Assembly: GCA_001931905.2 (NCBI GenBank)
Contig: MSJI02000715.1
Coordinates: 27,418-91,417 of the forward strand
Length of the DNA stretch: 64,000 nucleotides
From: Cladosporium sp. IMV 00045
Lineage: Eukaryota; Ascomycota; Dothideomycetes; Cladosporiales; Cladosporiaceae
Direction: 5' to 3'
The notes beneath the pieces are model-generated. The model was not told the DNA's origin. It was given only the letters and a program-made list of their open reading frames with translations, and ran no database searches. Made by a program: the position numbers and the translations under genes. Below, in pieces: positions 1 to 11,382 of this stretch (within the stretch, counting starts at the first letter, position 1; each line of letters begins with the position of its first letter).

Positions 1-1278
1 CAGTACTCTGCTGTCCAGATCGTCATTCGTCGCCTTCTCAGCCCAACAATCCACCTCAATGAGCGGATGTTTCACATCAGAAGTACCAATACCTGGAAGA
101 TGCTGCATGCGCTGGTCGTCCCTCGTCTCAGAATCAGCATCTTAGGAGTCTTCGGTTGACACGACTGGTGTTGGCCCTGCTCTCGCGCCGGTCTTCTTCA
201 TACGCGTCTGCCTCAGCCAGTGCTTGACAGGCCACTCAAGGAATGAAGTATGATCCAGGAGAGTGATCCGGTGAAAGCGCAAGTCTTCATTCGCAAGCAA
301 CAGCTTCTTGAGCGCTCGTTCTGTGTCCTCGATGTTTGACTTCGTCGCAGGCTCACTAAAATGAAAGCGCAAGTCCAGGATATCCGCTGTAGGTCTGACA
401 TCGTTGCGCACGCTACTGATACGCTGCTCAAGATCTGTCGATGACACGCCGCTGTCACCCGCTCCTTTCGTTTGAGTCTCCGAAATCCAGATGTCTTCGT
501 CCACAGGTCCAAATCGACTGCCATACACGACAGCTTCTTGTGTGTCTCTCGGAAAGCTCTCATGCTCCATTAGTGTGTCGACGAGCTTTGTCACCGTGAA
601 CTCTTTCAGATAAGCCAAATTCCTCAAAGCCCAAATCATGGCCGACGTGAAAGACTCTGGACCCGCACTCTTGGTGCGCTGCCAGGCTTTGCAGGCGGCA
701 ACATACTGAAAAGTTCTCCGCGGGCCACGGAAAGCTGGACGACACAGAACGCCCGCATAACAGCAGCCGAAAATGACAAGAACATCAGCTTTTGTCTAGG
801 TCAGCACGCTGCTTTCAATGTCGTTCCATTCGATGCACATGTCCCTCTCTGCATCGTCGTCTGGGATGCGACCTGCTAATTTGATGCGTCCGGGGGCAGT
901 GGCTTCAGAATCTCCATGACCCCCGTAGTAGATGATGAGGAGTCTCCTGGAATCGTCTTCATTGTGAATGAAATCGGCCACGTGCTTTGCCGCCTGCACT
1001 TGCGGATGCTTCTCCGAGTGGAGTCGTTTGGATTGAACGGAGAATTTGTAAAACGTTTCAAACACCTCTTGCAGGCTCTCAAGCTGGTAACCGTCAGTCA
1101 GTGCCACCCAACTATGGATCATCATCGCATGAATGAGCGCAGCACTTACCTCTCTGCCAGCTTCGATATCGTCAACTTCGTCCGCCCAGCCGAGCAACAG
1201 GACACAAGTCTTCTCGTACTTGACGGGGGATGAGGCGCAACCCATAACGCGCTCCCAAACCTTCCGCGACTGCTGCAT
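1..1278 (-). pseudogene. Caspase-like (peptidase C14 type) gene, broken copy
   Basis: This is the degenerate twin of the intact gene at 13666-15032; its 3' end lies left of the window. Exon 1 is 1150-1278, followed by a 66-nt intron (1084-1149, GTAAGT donor, CTGAC branch, CAG acceptor). Exon 2 runs leftward from 1083. The histidine motif IIYYGGHG is kept. A TAG stop at 796-798 replaces a Lys codon of copy 2, just before the cysteine motif. That motif reads FGCCYAG where copy 2 has FDCCYAG, so the Asp next to the presumed catalytic Cys is lost. A second stop (TAA, 142-144) also replaces a Lys codon. The frame is otherwise continuous. The product would end after the His motif and lack the catalytic Cys, so I call it a pseudogene. 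Sequencing error is possible but would need several independent events. Confidence 0.85.
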
Positions 1279-2098
1279 TTTGTGGTCAGCGGCGTCACGA
1301 AGGGCGCCGTTTCTGGTTTCGTCAAATCTCGCTCCCTAAGTCGGGCATGACTTTAAAAAGCATCTAGCATCAGGTGAATGTCCGAGATTTTGCAAACAGA
1401 ACGTGAGATCCTTGCTTTGTCTTGCTGGTGCCTATCAGAATTTTGAGATCAGAGTTCTCTGACGCTCTTTGTACAAACATCCCTGGAACACCCATACTCA
1501 TCGTCTGGTTGAGTCACCTGCTTGACTTAGACAAAGTCCCGTTCAACAAGTCTTTCATTGAAAGACAGTCAATGAGGTAAGCAGCCCTTTTGGTTGATCT
1601 TGCAAATGACACAAGCAAAGTATGTTTCACAAAGAAGATGGACATAAGGAGCGGTGCAGTGATTCAGCGCCCAATCACTTGCAACATGCACAGCAACCTC
1701 TACAGAATCAACACTGCGCAAACCCACTGAACGATCAAAGGCCGCCTTGCACGTCCCAAGCAAATAGTCTTAATCATCCCCTCAAAACCTTACCAGAGAA
1801 CGGCTCTGGGGCTCAGACGCAACAAGAATGAATCTCGCGACAAACATGCATTTCAGTCATCTCAACGCTGCATCTACATGTCTCACGTTCGATCTGTCGT
1901 AACAAAGCCAGAGAAAAGCGATGCATCATGACACAGCAATCATCCGTTCCTCAAAGCAGGAAGTTGCTGGCCTGCCACTATATCAACCCAGCATGGCCAC
2001 AGGCACACTCTACTGTGTCACTTGAAAAGTACACAGCCACCAACCCAGCCACAGCGACTGATCATCATTGCCACTGAAGGGAAAGGCAGCAACGTGTC
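1279..2098. other. Divergent intergenic region, copy 1
   Basis: These 820 bp separate the start codons of the caspase-like gene (minus) and the SH3-like gene (plus). The region presumably carries both promoters. It is alignable to 15033-15994 in copy 2 but with many small differences. I see no convincing gene in it; the short open frames are not shared between copies. Confidence 0.5.
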
Positions 2099-2660
2099 AT
2101 GAACAGCCAGGAACCAACATTGGGTGCTCAGGCACCAGCTTCACGCCGTGTGAAGCCTGAGTGGCGTGCCGACTATGTTGAGCGGGGTACAACTGCTCCG
2201 GTAAGTTTGCTTTGGAGTCTAGAGCCATAAAGCATGCCCGAAGGTTGCCCGGTGACGACAGGCGAGCTGACACAGACAACGATAGAAAAAATGCGCTATA
2301 GGAGACGCGGTCAAACTCGTCCCGGACAAGGGCAAGGGACCCACCTACATCGTTGAAGGTTGGGACGCCCACGATGCTCACAATTGGAGATATGTGCTGA
2401 GGCTTCCGGGTCACGAAGGGCAATCATTTTGGGTGCCTGGGAACCAAATTGAACCCACGCCGGATGAGCAGGATCGAATCTCGGAGCAGCAAACCCAAGC
2501 CACACAGCAAGGAAATCAACCTGTGGACCAGCAGAACGATGCTTCAGGCCAGCAACAGAACGAAGCCTCGGCGCAGCGTTCTCAGACCCAAGGGCAAGGA
2601 AGGCGACAGAGTTGGAGGACGAGAAGGCGCAGTCTGAAGTACAAATGCGAGTGTAGCTAG
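2099..2660 (+). CDS. Small SH3-like fold, Q-rich hypothetical protein (copy 1)
   Basis: I predict join(2099..2200, 2286..2660), 158 aa, with an 85-nt intron (donor GTAAGT, acceptor GATAG). The acceptor was chosen because it alone keeps the frame conserved in copy 2: the exon junction then reads AP-KKCAIGDAV here and AA-KKYTVGDAV in copy 2. Exon 1 carries the shared KPEWRAD motif. Exon 2 encodes a compact block (GDAVKLV, GPTYIVEGW, WRYVLRLPGHEG, GNQIEP) that resembles the small SH3-like beta-barrel of many hypothetical Dothideomycete proteins. A Gln/Asn-rich tail ends in KCECS. The tail is longer than in copy 2. The fold is inferred from pattern only and the function is unknown. The reading frame is intact, unlike its two neighbours in this copy. 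Confidence 0.62.
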
Positions 2661-2893
2661 CATTTCGAAGGGCGGGTTCCCATGGTACATGACCATTTGG
2701 TGCAACACTTCCAGCGGGGCGATGCAGGTGCGCTGTTCTCGTTGTAATTATGCAACCACCCGGCTTGTGTGACTTGGGTCGACGATGATTTGGGCATGTT
2801 CTTATACGGAGTAGAATCATTTTGTCTTTGAAATCGGTTTTGCTTTTGATACTCTCTTATCCAAGACGGCTTTCAGTTCTCACCTGATCAAAG

Positions 2894-4432
2894 ATGAGTC
2901 TGCAAGAAGTTGATATCGAGAAAGCTGCTGGGATGGATCTAACCATCCAAGCCGGTAGCAACAGCACTTCAGAAAATAACAAGCGATCGGGCTCAATTTT
3001 CACGGCGCCTGGAGATGTAATTCATCAAGGTTCGAATTCCACATGTCGAACGCACTCACAACCCTCGGAGAAGTACTGACGTGTCGACAGAGCGGAAAGA
3101 TGAGGGACCGAGTCGTATTCAATCGATGGTCACCTCGCTGGCAAGTTTCTGGCCTCATAGAAGACCGTCCAAAGAGTTGAAAGTCCGCTCGTGTAAGACT
3201 TCACACCTTATGAGCAAGAACACAAAGCACGCTGACCACCGACGAGTGAACGACTTCCCGATGGGATATCCCAACCTAGCCACCTTCCAAAACAGCAGCG
3301 AGAACTTCACCGTGTACTGTCGATTCGGCTACCTACAGAGTCGTTTGCTACTTGAGAAACAAGACGCCTTGCGCGTTCTCGAGGCAAGACTCGACACGTA
3401 TGATCGTGACAACCAGATGACGAGCCATATTCGATCTCTCGGCGCTGAAACCATCGCACCGCGACAGGCTTTGCTGGGAGAGATTGAAAAGACGTTCAGC
3501 TCTTACGGTGAGTAACGACATCGCCCTGGAAGATTGCAGGTAAAGAGCGACAAGACGTGCTTTGTATCTAACATCAAGTCCTAGCATCGATCCTTGCTTT
3601 GTCCCAAACCTTGCAGGCAGCCAACCGTCCCTCAGAATCGGAATATCGTAGCGTCCGCAACTACCTCGACAGCAAAGCTCCCCTGTACCGTCGTGAGCAG
3701 GAGTTCATACAGTACAAGGAAGACCTCATCACCCTGAGACCGGGGCGAGCTCACGCCTGGCTGGACCGGAGGATCGAACGCGCGCTTCAAGTGCTTCATA
3801 GACCTTTTCCTTGGTTGAACGTGCGTACCTCAGAATTATGATTGATAGACGAGTGTTGTTACTTCCCAGCCGAACCCGACCGTCCCGCTAATCACCTTCT
3901 ATTACAGCGAATCTTCAGCTCCCCCGTAAGCCCAACCCACCTCCCTCACCCAACGACCTACAACACCCAATACAACTAACTCCTGCCTCCCAGGAAACGC
4001 GCCCCAAATCCCGCCACGGCCACGAAACTTACTACACACGCTCACGCATCGACCTATGCGCCAGCAGCATCCTAACCGCCACAATCGCCGCACTCCTAAT
4101 CGTGCCGATCTACCTGCTCTACAAGCTGGTGAAAGACAACAGCAGCAAGCAAGGCAACGACGGCAAGCTGGACGCCCACGCCACGGCGGCGTGTATGGGG
4201 ATTCTGCTCGTGTGCACGCTGCTGTTCTCCGGCGTGTTGTCGTTGTTCACGAGGGCGAAGAGGCATGAGATTTTGGGGGCGGCTGCTGCGTGAGTTGAGT
4301 GAGATTTTCTTTTGGTTGTTTGTTTGTTCGATGGAAAGGATGCGTCAGAGTCTTGGATGGGGATTCATGCTGATTCTTGTGAAAAGGTGTTGTGCTGTCC
4401 TTGTGGTGTTTTTGGGGAACGTTCCGAATTAG
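2894..4432 (+). pseudogene. DUF6594 membrane-protein gene with frameshift (copy 1)
   Basis: The six-exon layout matches the intact copy at 16707-18235: 2894-3192, 3247-3507, 3585-3820, 3908-3925, 3994-4289 and 4387-4432. All splice sites are preserved, including the 18-nt fourth exon. Exon 1 is one base longer than in copy 2 (299 against 298). The extra base lies near 3040-3047, where GTCGAACGC stands opposite CAAGATGC. It shifts the frame and gives a stop at 3077-3079 after 61 residues. Downstream frames still encode the family motif GYPNLATF and the C-terminal membrane segments, so the lesion looks recent. A single base error in assembly would give the same picture. Confidence 0.75.
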
Positions 4433-7400
4433 GTCACAAAAAATGGCTTGGTAGATGCGCTCGTGTTATCACAGCCACTTTCAACGCTGAGGAGGAAGAG
4501 CTAGCTGCACATCATCGCCTAACATGGAAGCCAGCTATTGGAAAGCCGCAGAGAAAAGACGGTATACCGACTTTGCGCATCGAGTGGTGATGGCTTGTCG
4601 TAGCACATAGCATCAGTGACTTCAATGAGTATATGCTAGGGTTAGGGTTGGGGTAAGCTGCATCCAACCATTTCTACCTTTCGATATCGCTTTGGACGCA
4701 AACGCGAGTATTGGCTTTGACACCACGGCTCTGATCGATTCAAATGGACTATGGCAATCAGATTAAAGACGGTTCTCAACGATCGAGAAGTCGTCGATGC
4801 GGTCGAGGTCCATCCGCCGTCATCACGTTGTATATTCACCATGATACAGATTGGAACGCGGTCGCGGTTCGCTTGACATCGCACGACAACATGCAGTTGA
4901 CACCGAACAAGAAGCGTATGTACCTCAATGCCCACTGGGTCTTTATTGCATAATCAACATCCCGGCTTACTTCCAACGTTACGTTCATATTCCTGTAGTC
5001 ATCCACAAATCCGCATTCGCAAGAGAAGCACCAAACATCCCAGAGAGACGCAACCATGCCCCATCCAATACAATCAAGAAGAATCCATATGCACCAAGGT
5101 CGTCACCCATCAATCATCAATCAGTCATCTCACCAATGATCCAGACCGAACCACTGGGAAGCAGCACGTCAAGCTATACAGACAGATCGCATATGAGCGG
5201 CAGAAAACCCGCCGGAACGAGGGCCCGCGGTACTCGTACGGACATCCTGTGTTGGGCGGTACTTTTACGGATATCCCGTGTTTCGCAGGAAGTAGTTTCC
5301 CATTGCCCTTGTAACAACTCAGGTCCAGAGGCGGGGTTGACGATAGCTCACAGCTACTATACGCATGAAAGCGCGGCTTGATGATCGCATTGTCCATCAT
5401 GGCGAGTGTGACTCGCCAATCTTCAATTCCACGCGCGAGCCGTCCTCCTGACCAGTCCGCCGCAAAACGAAGCGTTAGAAACGGCATTTTAGCTCGACGA
5501 ACGGACAACAAGGCACGCAGCACGGCACGACGGCAGGCAGTCCATGTATGAATATACTTCTGCCAATCTGTCTGCGGCTGCAGGAAGGAAGGGTCAGATA
5601 CGAGAAAAAGCGATCTCACAACCTGCAGCCAATCGGAACCGCAGGCGCGAAAGCTCTCTAATCGACCCTTCCGCAGACTAACGAGCACCGCGAAAAGGCA
5701 CTATTGTCGACAAGGGATCGATGGCATGAAGGCAACACCTGCGAGATTCCGCATGTGTACGTACAGCGCGAGCCATCGCGCCACGGGCCCGGAAGTCAGA
5801 ACTCCATGTTGAAGGTCGTGCGGGGAGAAAGAGAGTTGAGGACTCAAGGACTCGCCCTCCGGGGTCGACATGTCAGCAGAGCTGCGTTGGCGAGGTTGGG
5901 TGAAGATACTGCCATCATGGCAACAGCTGCAGTCGTACGGAGTTGCGAACCCCTCAATTCTATTCCGCTGTGTTCAGGGTAACGTCGGAGAGTAGACCGA
6001 CGGTGCCCTGGTCGTTGAGTTTGCAGACAGCTGTGGTTCTGATGGTGGAAGGTTACAGGGGACCAGTTATTCTTGTGTTAAGATAACACGGCCGAAAGCT
6101 GGATGCTTGCGAAGGGCTGGTAGAAGGGCTTGAAGGGGTAGGAAGTTAGAGTCGAGTGAGAGGAGAGGGGTCCGAGGGGTCAATCCAGGCTGCTGTCGAG
6201 GGTGCGAGCGTACCTCCAGTGTGTACCTCCGAAGACTTGATGATGCTTCCAGACTACCCTTGCTTTCCTGGACGGGTTGGAACTCTCAGCTGTGGTCCAC
6301 TGGAAAGTGAAGCCATTGAGGGATTAACGGAGCGCGAGGCTACGAACGTAAGGCAGGACACAGGTCCGAAAAGTGGCAATGGGCCAAGAGGATGAGACGG
6401 GATGATGAGTTCACTGGCAGTGATGGTCGTTGCTCTTGTGACGTTGAGACTTTCGCAGAGTTGTTCAGCTCGACGCTATTGGAAAGCCTGATTGGCGCGG
6501 CGTCTACTCCGTGACGGCTGAACGTGTGGACAATAGCTTTCAGTGGAGTGGGAAGTCTAGACGAGGGAGAGAAAAGAGAGTTCGGCAGTGGCTGGCAGTC
6601 CATTGGAGCCACCTCCGGTCAGAATGGAGGTTTTGCAATAATGCGCGTCCTGACGGTGGACCGCCAAGTGCGGCGTTGTGGAAATGGCTACACGGCCACG
6701 GCTGGTGGTGGTGTTTGTTGTGAATGCACATCGAACCTTCACAGCAGCAGCAGAAGCGCAATCCCTGCTGACACGCTACTCTGCATCTTGACGTGTGGCC
6801 TGCAGCAGTCTGCAACTTGCGGGTCTGACTTCCTAGCAGGCCTGGCCAGCCGTGTGCGAAAATGCGATCACCGCGAAGTGGATTATTGAGACTTGCGCAT
6901 GGGCAGGCTTGCTCGCGTGTATTGCGAAATCGCGAAGGGCACAAGTCTATTGGTACCCTATTACAGAAAGGTTCGTTAAGGGTAAAGACAAAATGAAGAC
7001 GTGAGACCGAGACCCCGTGATCAGAAAGGCCTTGGCGTAGTGGAAAGCTAATCATCTCATATGCTTTATGGACAGCTTTTTGACGGGCTGAAACAGGAAA
7101 CTCTCTTTGTCATGAGCGATCTGCATAGTAAACATCAATAGGCCAGAGTGAACGATGATTAAAGTTGGAGTACAATCATAAGATGAGTCTGCAAAACATC
7201 AATACCGTCGGATGGAACGCCGATACTGAGCGGACCCTCTAACGCGGAATATGAACGGCTAGGCGGCCTGCTCTACATTCGCTTAGGAGAATGTTCGGCA
7301 GGCTCTACGCGAGAGCAGTCAGGAGCGCTTTATACAAGGTGTTGAGGCGCAAACAACATCTGCACCGCCTCAGAAGTCGAGGCAACCGCCGTACGCAGGG

Positions 7401-10400
7401 CAAAGCGGAGGCTGGCGATGACGACCCTTTCAAGGGAGCAGTTAAGCGAAAAGGGCCCAAGAGCCCTGCAGTAGCTCTCCAGGGGCCGGAGCCACAGATA
7501 TGGTAGAAAGGCACTTGTTGTTCCCTCTGCTTTTTGTTCAGGATGTAGTAGTGCCGTTGGTATAGTACATGTCCCGCTAACGCATAGAGACTACATCTCG
7601 AGGCAGGTGAGGGTAATACGTGCGATGAAGTGTAAGTATCACGCGCCCGCGGTGCCGAGAGCGTCGTCGCCATGGGTAATTTCCATCGCTTGGGTGTCGT
7701 TCTTACTAGGCGATACATTTCATGCCGATAGGTGACAATTACCTCTTTACCAGCCTCCGAGGCCTTCAAGCCGCTTTGGAAAAACACGGCCGGTAGCGCA
7801 TACCGAGTATTGTTCCTGTCATTTGACCAATGAAGATCAATCAGTCATCAAGTGAGACCTACCAGCCTGTTGGAAAACCAGTGCCAGCCAGGGATAGGAT
7901 CTATTGCAGCCCTGTATGTGGAAGATGGAAAATCCAAAGTGGGATGAGATCGAGATGCCGTGACCGCGACTTTCCACGAGTCGCTGCATGCAATTCCATC
8001 TGCGACACGCCGATTTCTCGATCGCATCACTTGTCCTCACACGGGCCATGGGACTGAAATCTCCTTGTGTCGAACGCGCAAAACGACATCTCGATGTCAT
8101 CGATCGATGACAACGTTGACGCAGGGCTTTCGGCGCTAAGAATCAAGTGCCGGAGGCTGCGAAGGTCTGCACAGAGGTGACGTGGGCGTGCTGGTCTGCG
8201 CGTTGTGCCTCGGCGCATCTACTGCGAGCATGAATTTCGAGAAGTGCGGTGAGAGAGGGTGTGCCATGTGGATTGTGGCTAGTGAGCAGGGTCGCAATTC
8301 ACATGGGTTTTGCAGGGTGTCGCAATCGAGCTGAAGTTCTGGATGTTCTTGGAGTGGACACCGAAGATTGTCATCGTGAGATCCCTTGGAAGTAGCGGTC
8401 CTCCGGTCCAGAGAAAAAAGGGCGGCAATTCATGTGACTGGCCAGGGTGTGTGGATGTGCGACGCTTGGCTGAGGCGGGCTCCGCCAATCTAGCAATCTC
8501 TGAGAAGGCCTTGCGCTGGCGGCAGTAGTGGGAGAGGGAGAAGAGAGCGATTGAAGCCAGATCGGCGATCGCGGCTCTGCGGGAGAGGGAAGGGTTTATT
8601 GAGAGACTCTTCCGTTGCCTGTGTGTGCCCCAGCGCTCGGCGGTCGGATATTGAAACATTGACGCAGAAGTGACGTACCATTAATCTGTGCGTGGTTCTA
8701 AGCGATCGGGGGTGGTTCCAACGTGCGCGTCTACTGAAGATAGAACAAAAAAGGCCACTGACGGCCAAAAGACCTCTGGGCCAACAGCAGGGAAAGGGGA
8801 GCGCTCTCCGTCCAGGCCCTGCGTATTCGCGCCGCCCTGCGACCCTGTCTGCGGGGTGTGAAATCAGACGAGGGTCTTAGGAATTATTGGCTCCGAGGGG
8901 TCGACAGGGAATGATGCGGCTGATGGACTATTGGGAGAGCTGAGGCTGAATGGAGAAAACCATCGCCATCGAAACTTGCATGGTAGGCTTCTCGATCGAG
9001 CATGCCAATCTGCTGTGCTTCCGCTTGAAGGAAGAGAATTTTGCAAGCCACTCAATGAAAAACCACACCGGCCGCGTATGCGCTACCAGGCCGCTCAGAA
9101 CTCGATTGTCGATTGCCTCGATTTCTTCGATGGTCGACGTCATTGTAGCCCAATATTTGCGGACCCCGTGTCTTGAAAACGAAGGGTGACCGACAAACTG
9201 GAACAACGGCGCCGGGGCAGCCGCTCTGACTGTGGCGGCGACAAGGGACGCGGACGGCGTTTCAATTTCGGCTGGCAGACCTCACCACGAGGGCGACTAG
9301 GATATGGGGTCCTCAAGAACGACGCCGGCAAACGGTGGCCTTGACCCTGCTGCAGCGGGGACTTGGCTGGTAGGTTGGTGAGTTGGGGCGTGCGTCAGCG
9401 GGGAGGTCTAAATCGGTGATCCAGCTGCTGAGCCCAGATACAGACGTTTGGCGGGCCCAGGCGCGCAGGTAGATATGCTGGCCTGATCATATATCTGCAA
9501 GGGAATCGGAAACAGAGCACGAGGTCGTCCTGCGCCGGCCCGTACGCGCCTTGATCGTTCTCTGGAACTCAGCAGATGAAGCCGACGAGACAGGAGGAGG
9601 GAAGCCGAGGGCCTTTCCCGTGTAGTAGGAGAATTAACATCGCGTACTTCGTAACTCGTACAGCCTGGGACAGCGAGGCGAGCGAGAAGGCTGAGCCAAG
9701 CGCAGTACTTCGCGCGCTTCGCAGAGGATGCGCCTCACCTCGGCCGTGCAATAACAATGCGTGTCTGCACTACTTGTGCTGCTGGTCGAAGTACTACTAC
9801 TCGTCGCATTGCTGCGCGTGAGACGGTGTGTGACTGCTGCACGTCGACTCGTTAGCAGGTTGTAGGATATGGATGTATGTACGTATGTGGTAGGGTGTGC
9901 CTTAGCGAGCGGGGCGTTTCCCTCGTCTAAAGCACGAACAATATATGATTACTGATGCGGATTAAACTCCAGCAGGCATCAAGCCACAGCGAGCAGGTGA
10001 TATTATTATTGTGCCTCTCATGGGCAAGTCCCGTGCTGCCCTGGCCTTGTACAACATATCCGAATCCCAGGCGCGATAGTAATAGTAATCACAACGCCCG
10101 GTTATGATAAGTGCCCCCCTCCCAGGACCGCCGTAGGAGCAACAGCTTCAAACAGACAGGCCGGATAACCCGGACTTGGACAAGGCAGCGACTCCTCCCG
10201 GAGTTTTCTCCCCAAGCTCCCCACGTCCATGCACGAGGTCTGGCCCTCGCCCTCGATTGCCTCATGGCCATGCTTTGCAAGGGGAAACTCTCGAGGGAAA
10301 ACACTTCGACTCGACATGACAGCATCGTGACGTCCAACGCCCGTGCCCGCCATGTCAAGGTTGCTGGAGATCGAGAGCGGAGTAGCGATGGCGGATGGCT

Positions 10401-11362
10401 GGCTGGCTCGCTTTTGGTGCCATCCACTCCAACTTCAACGTCTATAGTCGAGCATCACCGTGAACCAGAGGGACAGACAAAAAGCAGCAGATGAATACCG
10501 TTACTGTCTTAAGATCTGCCGTGAACCAGGGATGGAAAAGTAGTCAGATGCCGGATGCGATCGACTTTCAACCTCGCCGTATCTCGATTCAAGCCAGGCA
10601 GAGAGCTGGCACAGCAACACCGCTTCCCTCCCTATTCCCAGTCCTCGATGCACCGCATCGATCGATCGATTGTGCCTCTCTGCCGCCGCCGCGCAGCCGG
10701 GTTGCACCGTGAGCGGGCGCGCGAGATTTCTGTCGCAGATGCAAACGACGGCGCCCTGCAGCGATCAATCTTGTCGACTCGTATGGCAATGGCTTTTTCG
10801 CCTGGAGGACAGCGTCGACGCTGCGGTACTACCATCCCGTGCTGCTGCCGGCGGTCGCACTCTTGAACACCTCAGGGTGCCAGAGAGGACCCAGCAGGCA
10901 GGCCCAGGGCGGCGTCATTGCAGACACCCTGCAGACCCTCCCGTCTCCCAAACTGCCAGATCGGCGATCTCACGTTTGCTGCTCCGGTTTTGACGTGCCC
11001 TAGCGCAGCCACACACGCGTGTGAGCGGCACCAGGATAGCGTTGATCCAGGATCCTCAGGCGGGAACGCTACAGTTAGCGAGGCCCTGGCTAGCGAGGAC
11101 TGGTGGCGCACGCAGGGATGCAGCACATGCCAATTCCAACTCTAACGTGCCCACTTTCCCATCTGCCTACCGTGCCGCAGTGCTCCCATGGAAGAAACGG
11201 ACACGCTTGGACGACTCCTGGTGGTCGGCGCTGGCGCCGTGGCCTGTCCCGCGCGAAACAGGGTCTGCTGGACTCTCTTGCTGCGTATCGGGCAGCGCTG
11301 GGGACAAGCAGTAGTAGTAAATACCATCCATGCCGCGAGTCCAGCCTAGCAAAAGTCACCCT
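4433..11362. other. Gene-free 6.9 kb of copy 1
   Basis: I find no gene that I can support here. Open frames exist on both strands (for example 8310-8528 plus and 10111-10494 plus, both uninterrupted in copy 2), but they match no family I know, overlap frames on the other strand and lie in sequence conserved at DNA level in general. Divergence from copy 2 falls toward the right end. The last 362 bases are nearly identical to the sequence upstream of the C2H2 gene at 25348, which suggests promoter or leader sequence there. Confidence 0.6.
4637..4654 (+). repeat. Interstitial telomere-like motif
   Basis: TAGGGTTAGGGTTGGGG contains about two and a half units of the fungal telomere repeat TTAGGG. 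It sits about 200 bp downstream of the DUF6594 stop. The same motif occurs at the equivalent place in copy 2 (18446-18464). Confidence 0.6.
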
Positions 11363-11382
11363 NNNNNNNNNNNNNNNNNNNN
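11363..11382. other. Assembly gap (20 N)
   Basis: Twenty undetermined bases. On the left the sequence stops in the middle of the duplicated segment, at the position matching 25028. On the right a minus-strand coding frame is cut off. Twenty bases cannot hold the missing part of that gene, so the true gap is larger or the join is wrong. Confidence 0.98.

Larger units (their letters stand above)
1..11362. repeat. Segmental duplication, copy 1 (left)
   Basis: This segment aligns collinearly with 13756-25028. Base 1 matches base 13756 and base 11362 matches base 25028, so the offset drifts from 13755 to 13666 through small indels. Divergence is uneven. I count 7 substitutions in the first 120 bases but only 2 in the last 362 (11001-11362 against 24667-25028). 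The copy contains a broken caspase-like gene, an open SH3-like gene, a frameshifted DUF6594 gene and a long gene-free stretch. The left limit lies outside the window. The right limit is an assembly gap, so the true extent is unknown. It could be a tandem duplication, or an allelic or homeologous copy placed beside its partner by scaffolding. Confidence 0.93.

Noticed and set aside
3025..3045. GGTTCGAATTCC as a tRNA T-loop
   Set aside because: No acceptor stem, D-arm or anticodon arm can be formed around it, and it lies in DUF6594 exon 1.
8928..9206. Minus-strand frame with a partly conserved counterpart at 22581-22892
   Set aside because: Indels between the copies shift the frame in the middle of the conserved stretch, which argues against coding.
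10111..10494. A 127-codon plus-strand frame conserved in both copies
   Set aside because: The surrounding DNA is conserved at the same level whatever the frame, and the translation resembles no known protein.
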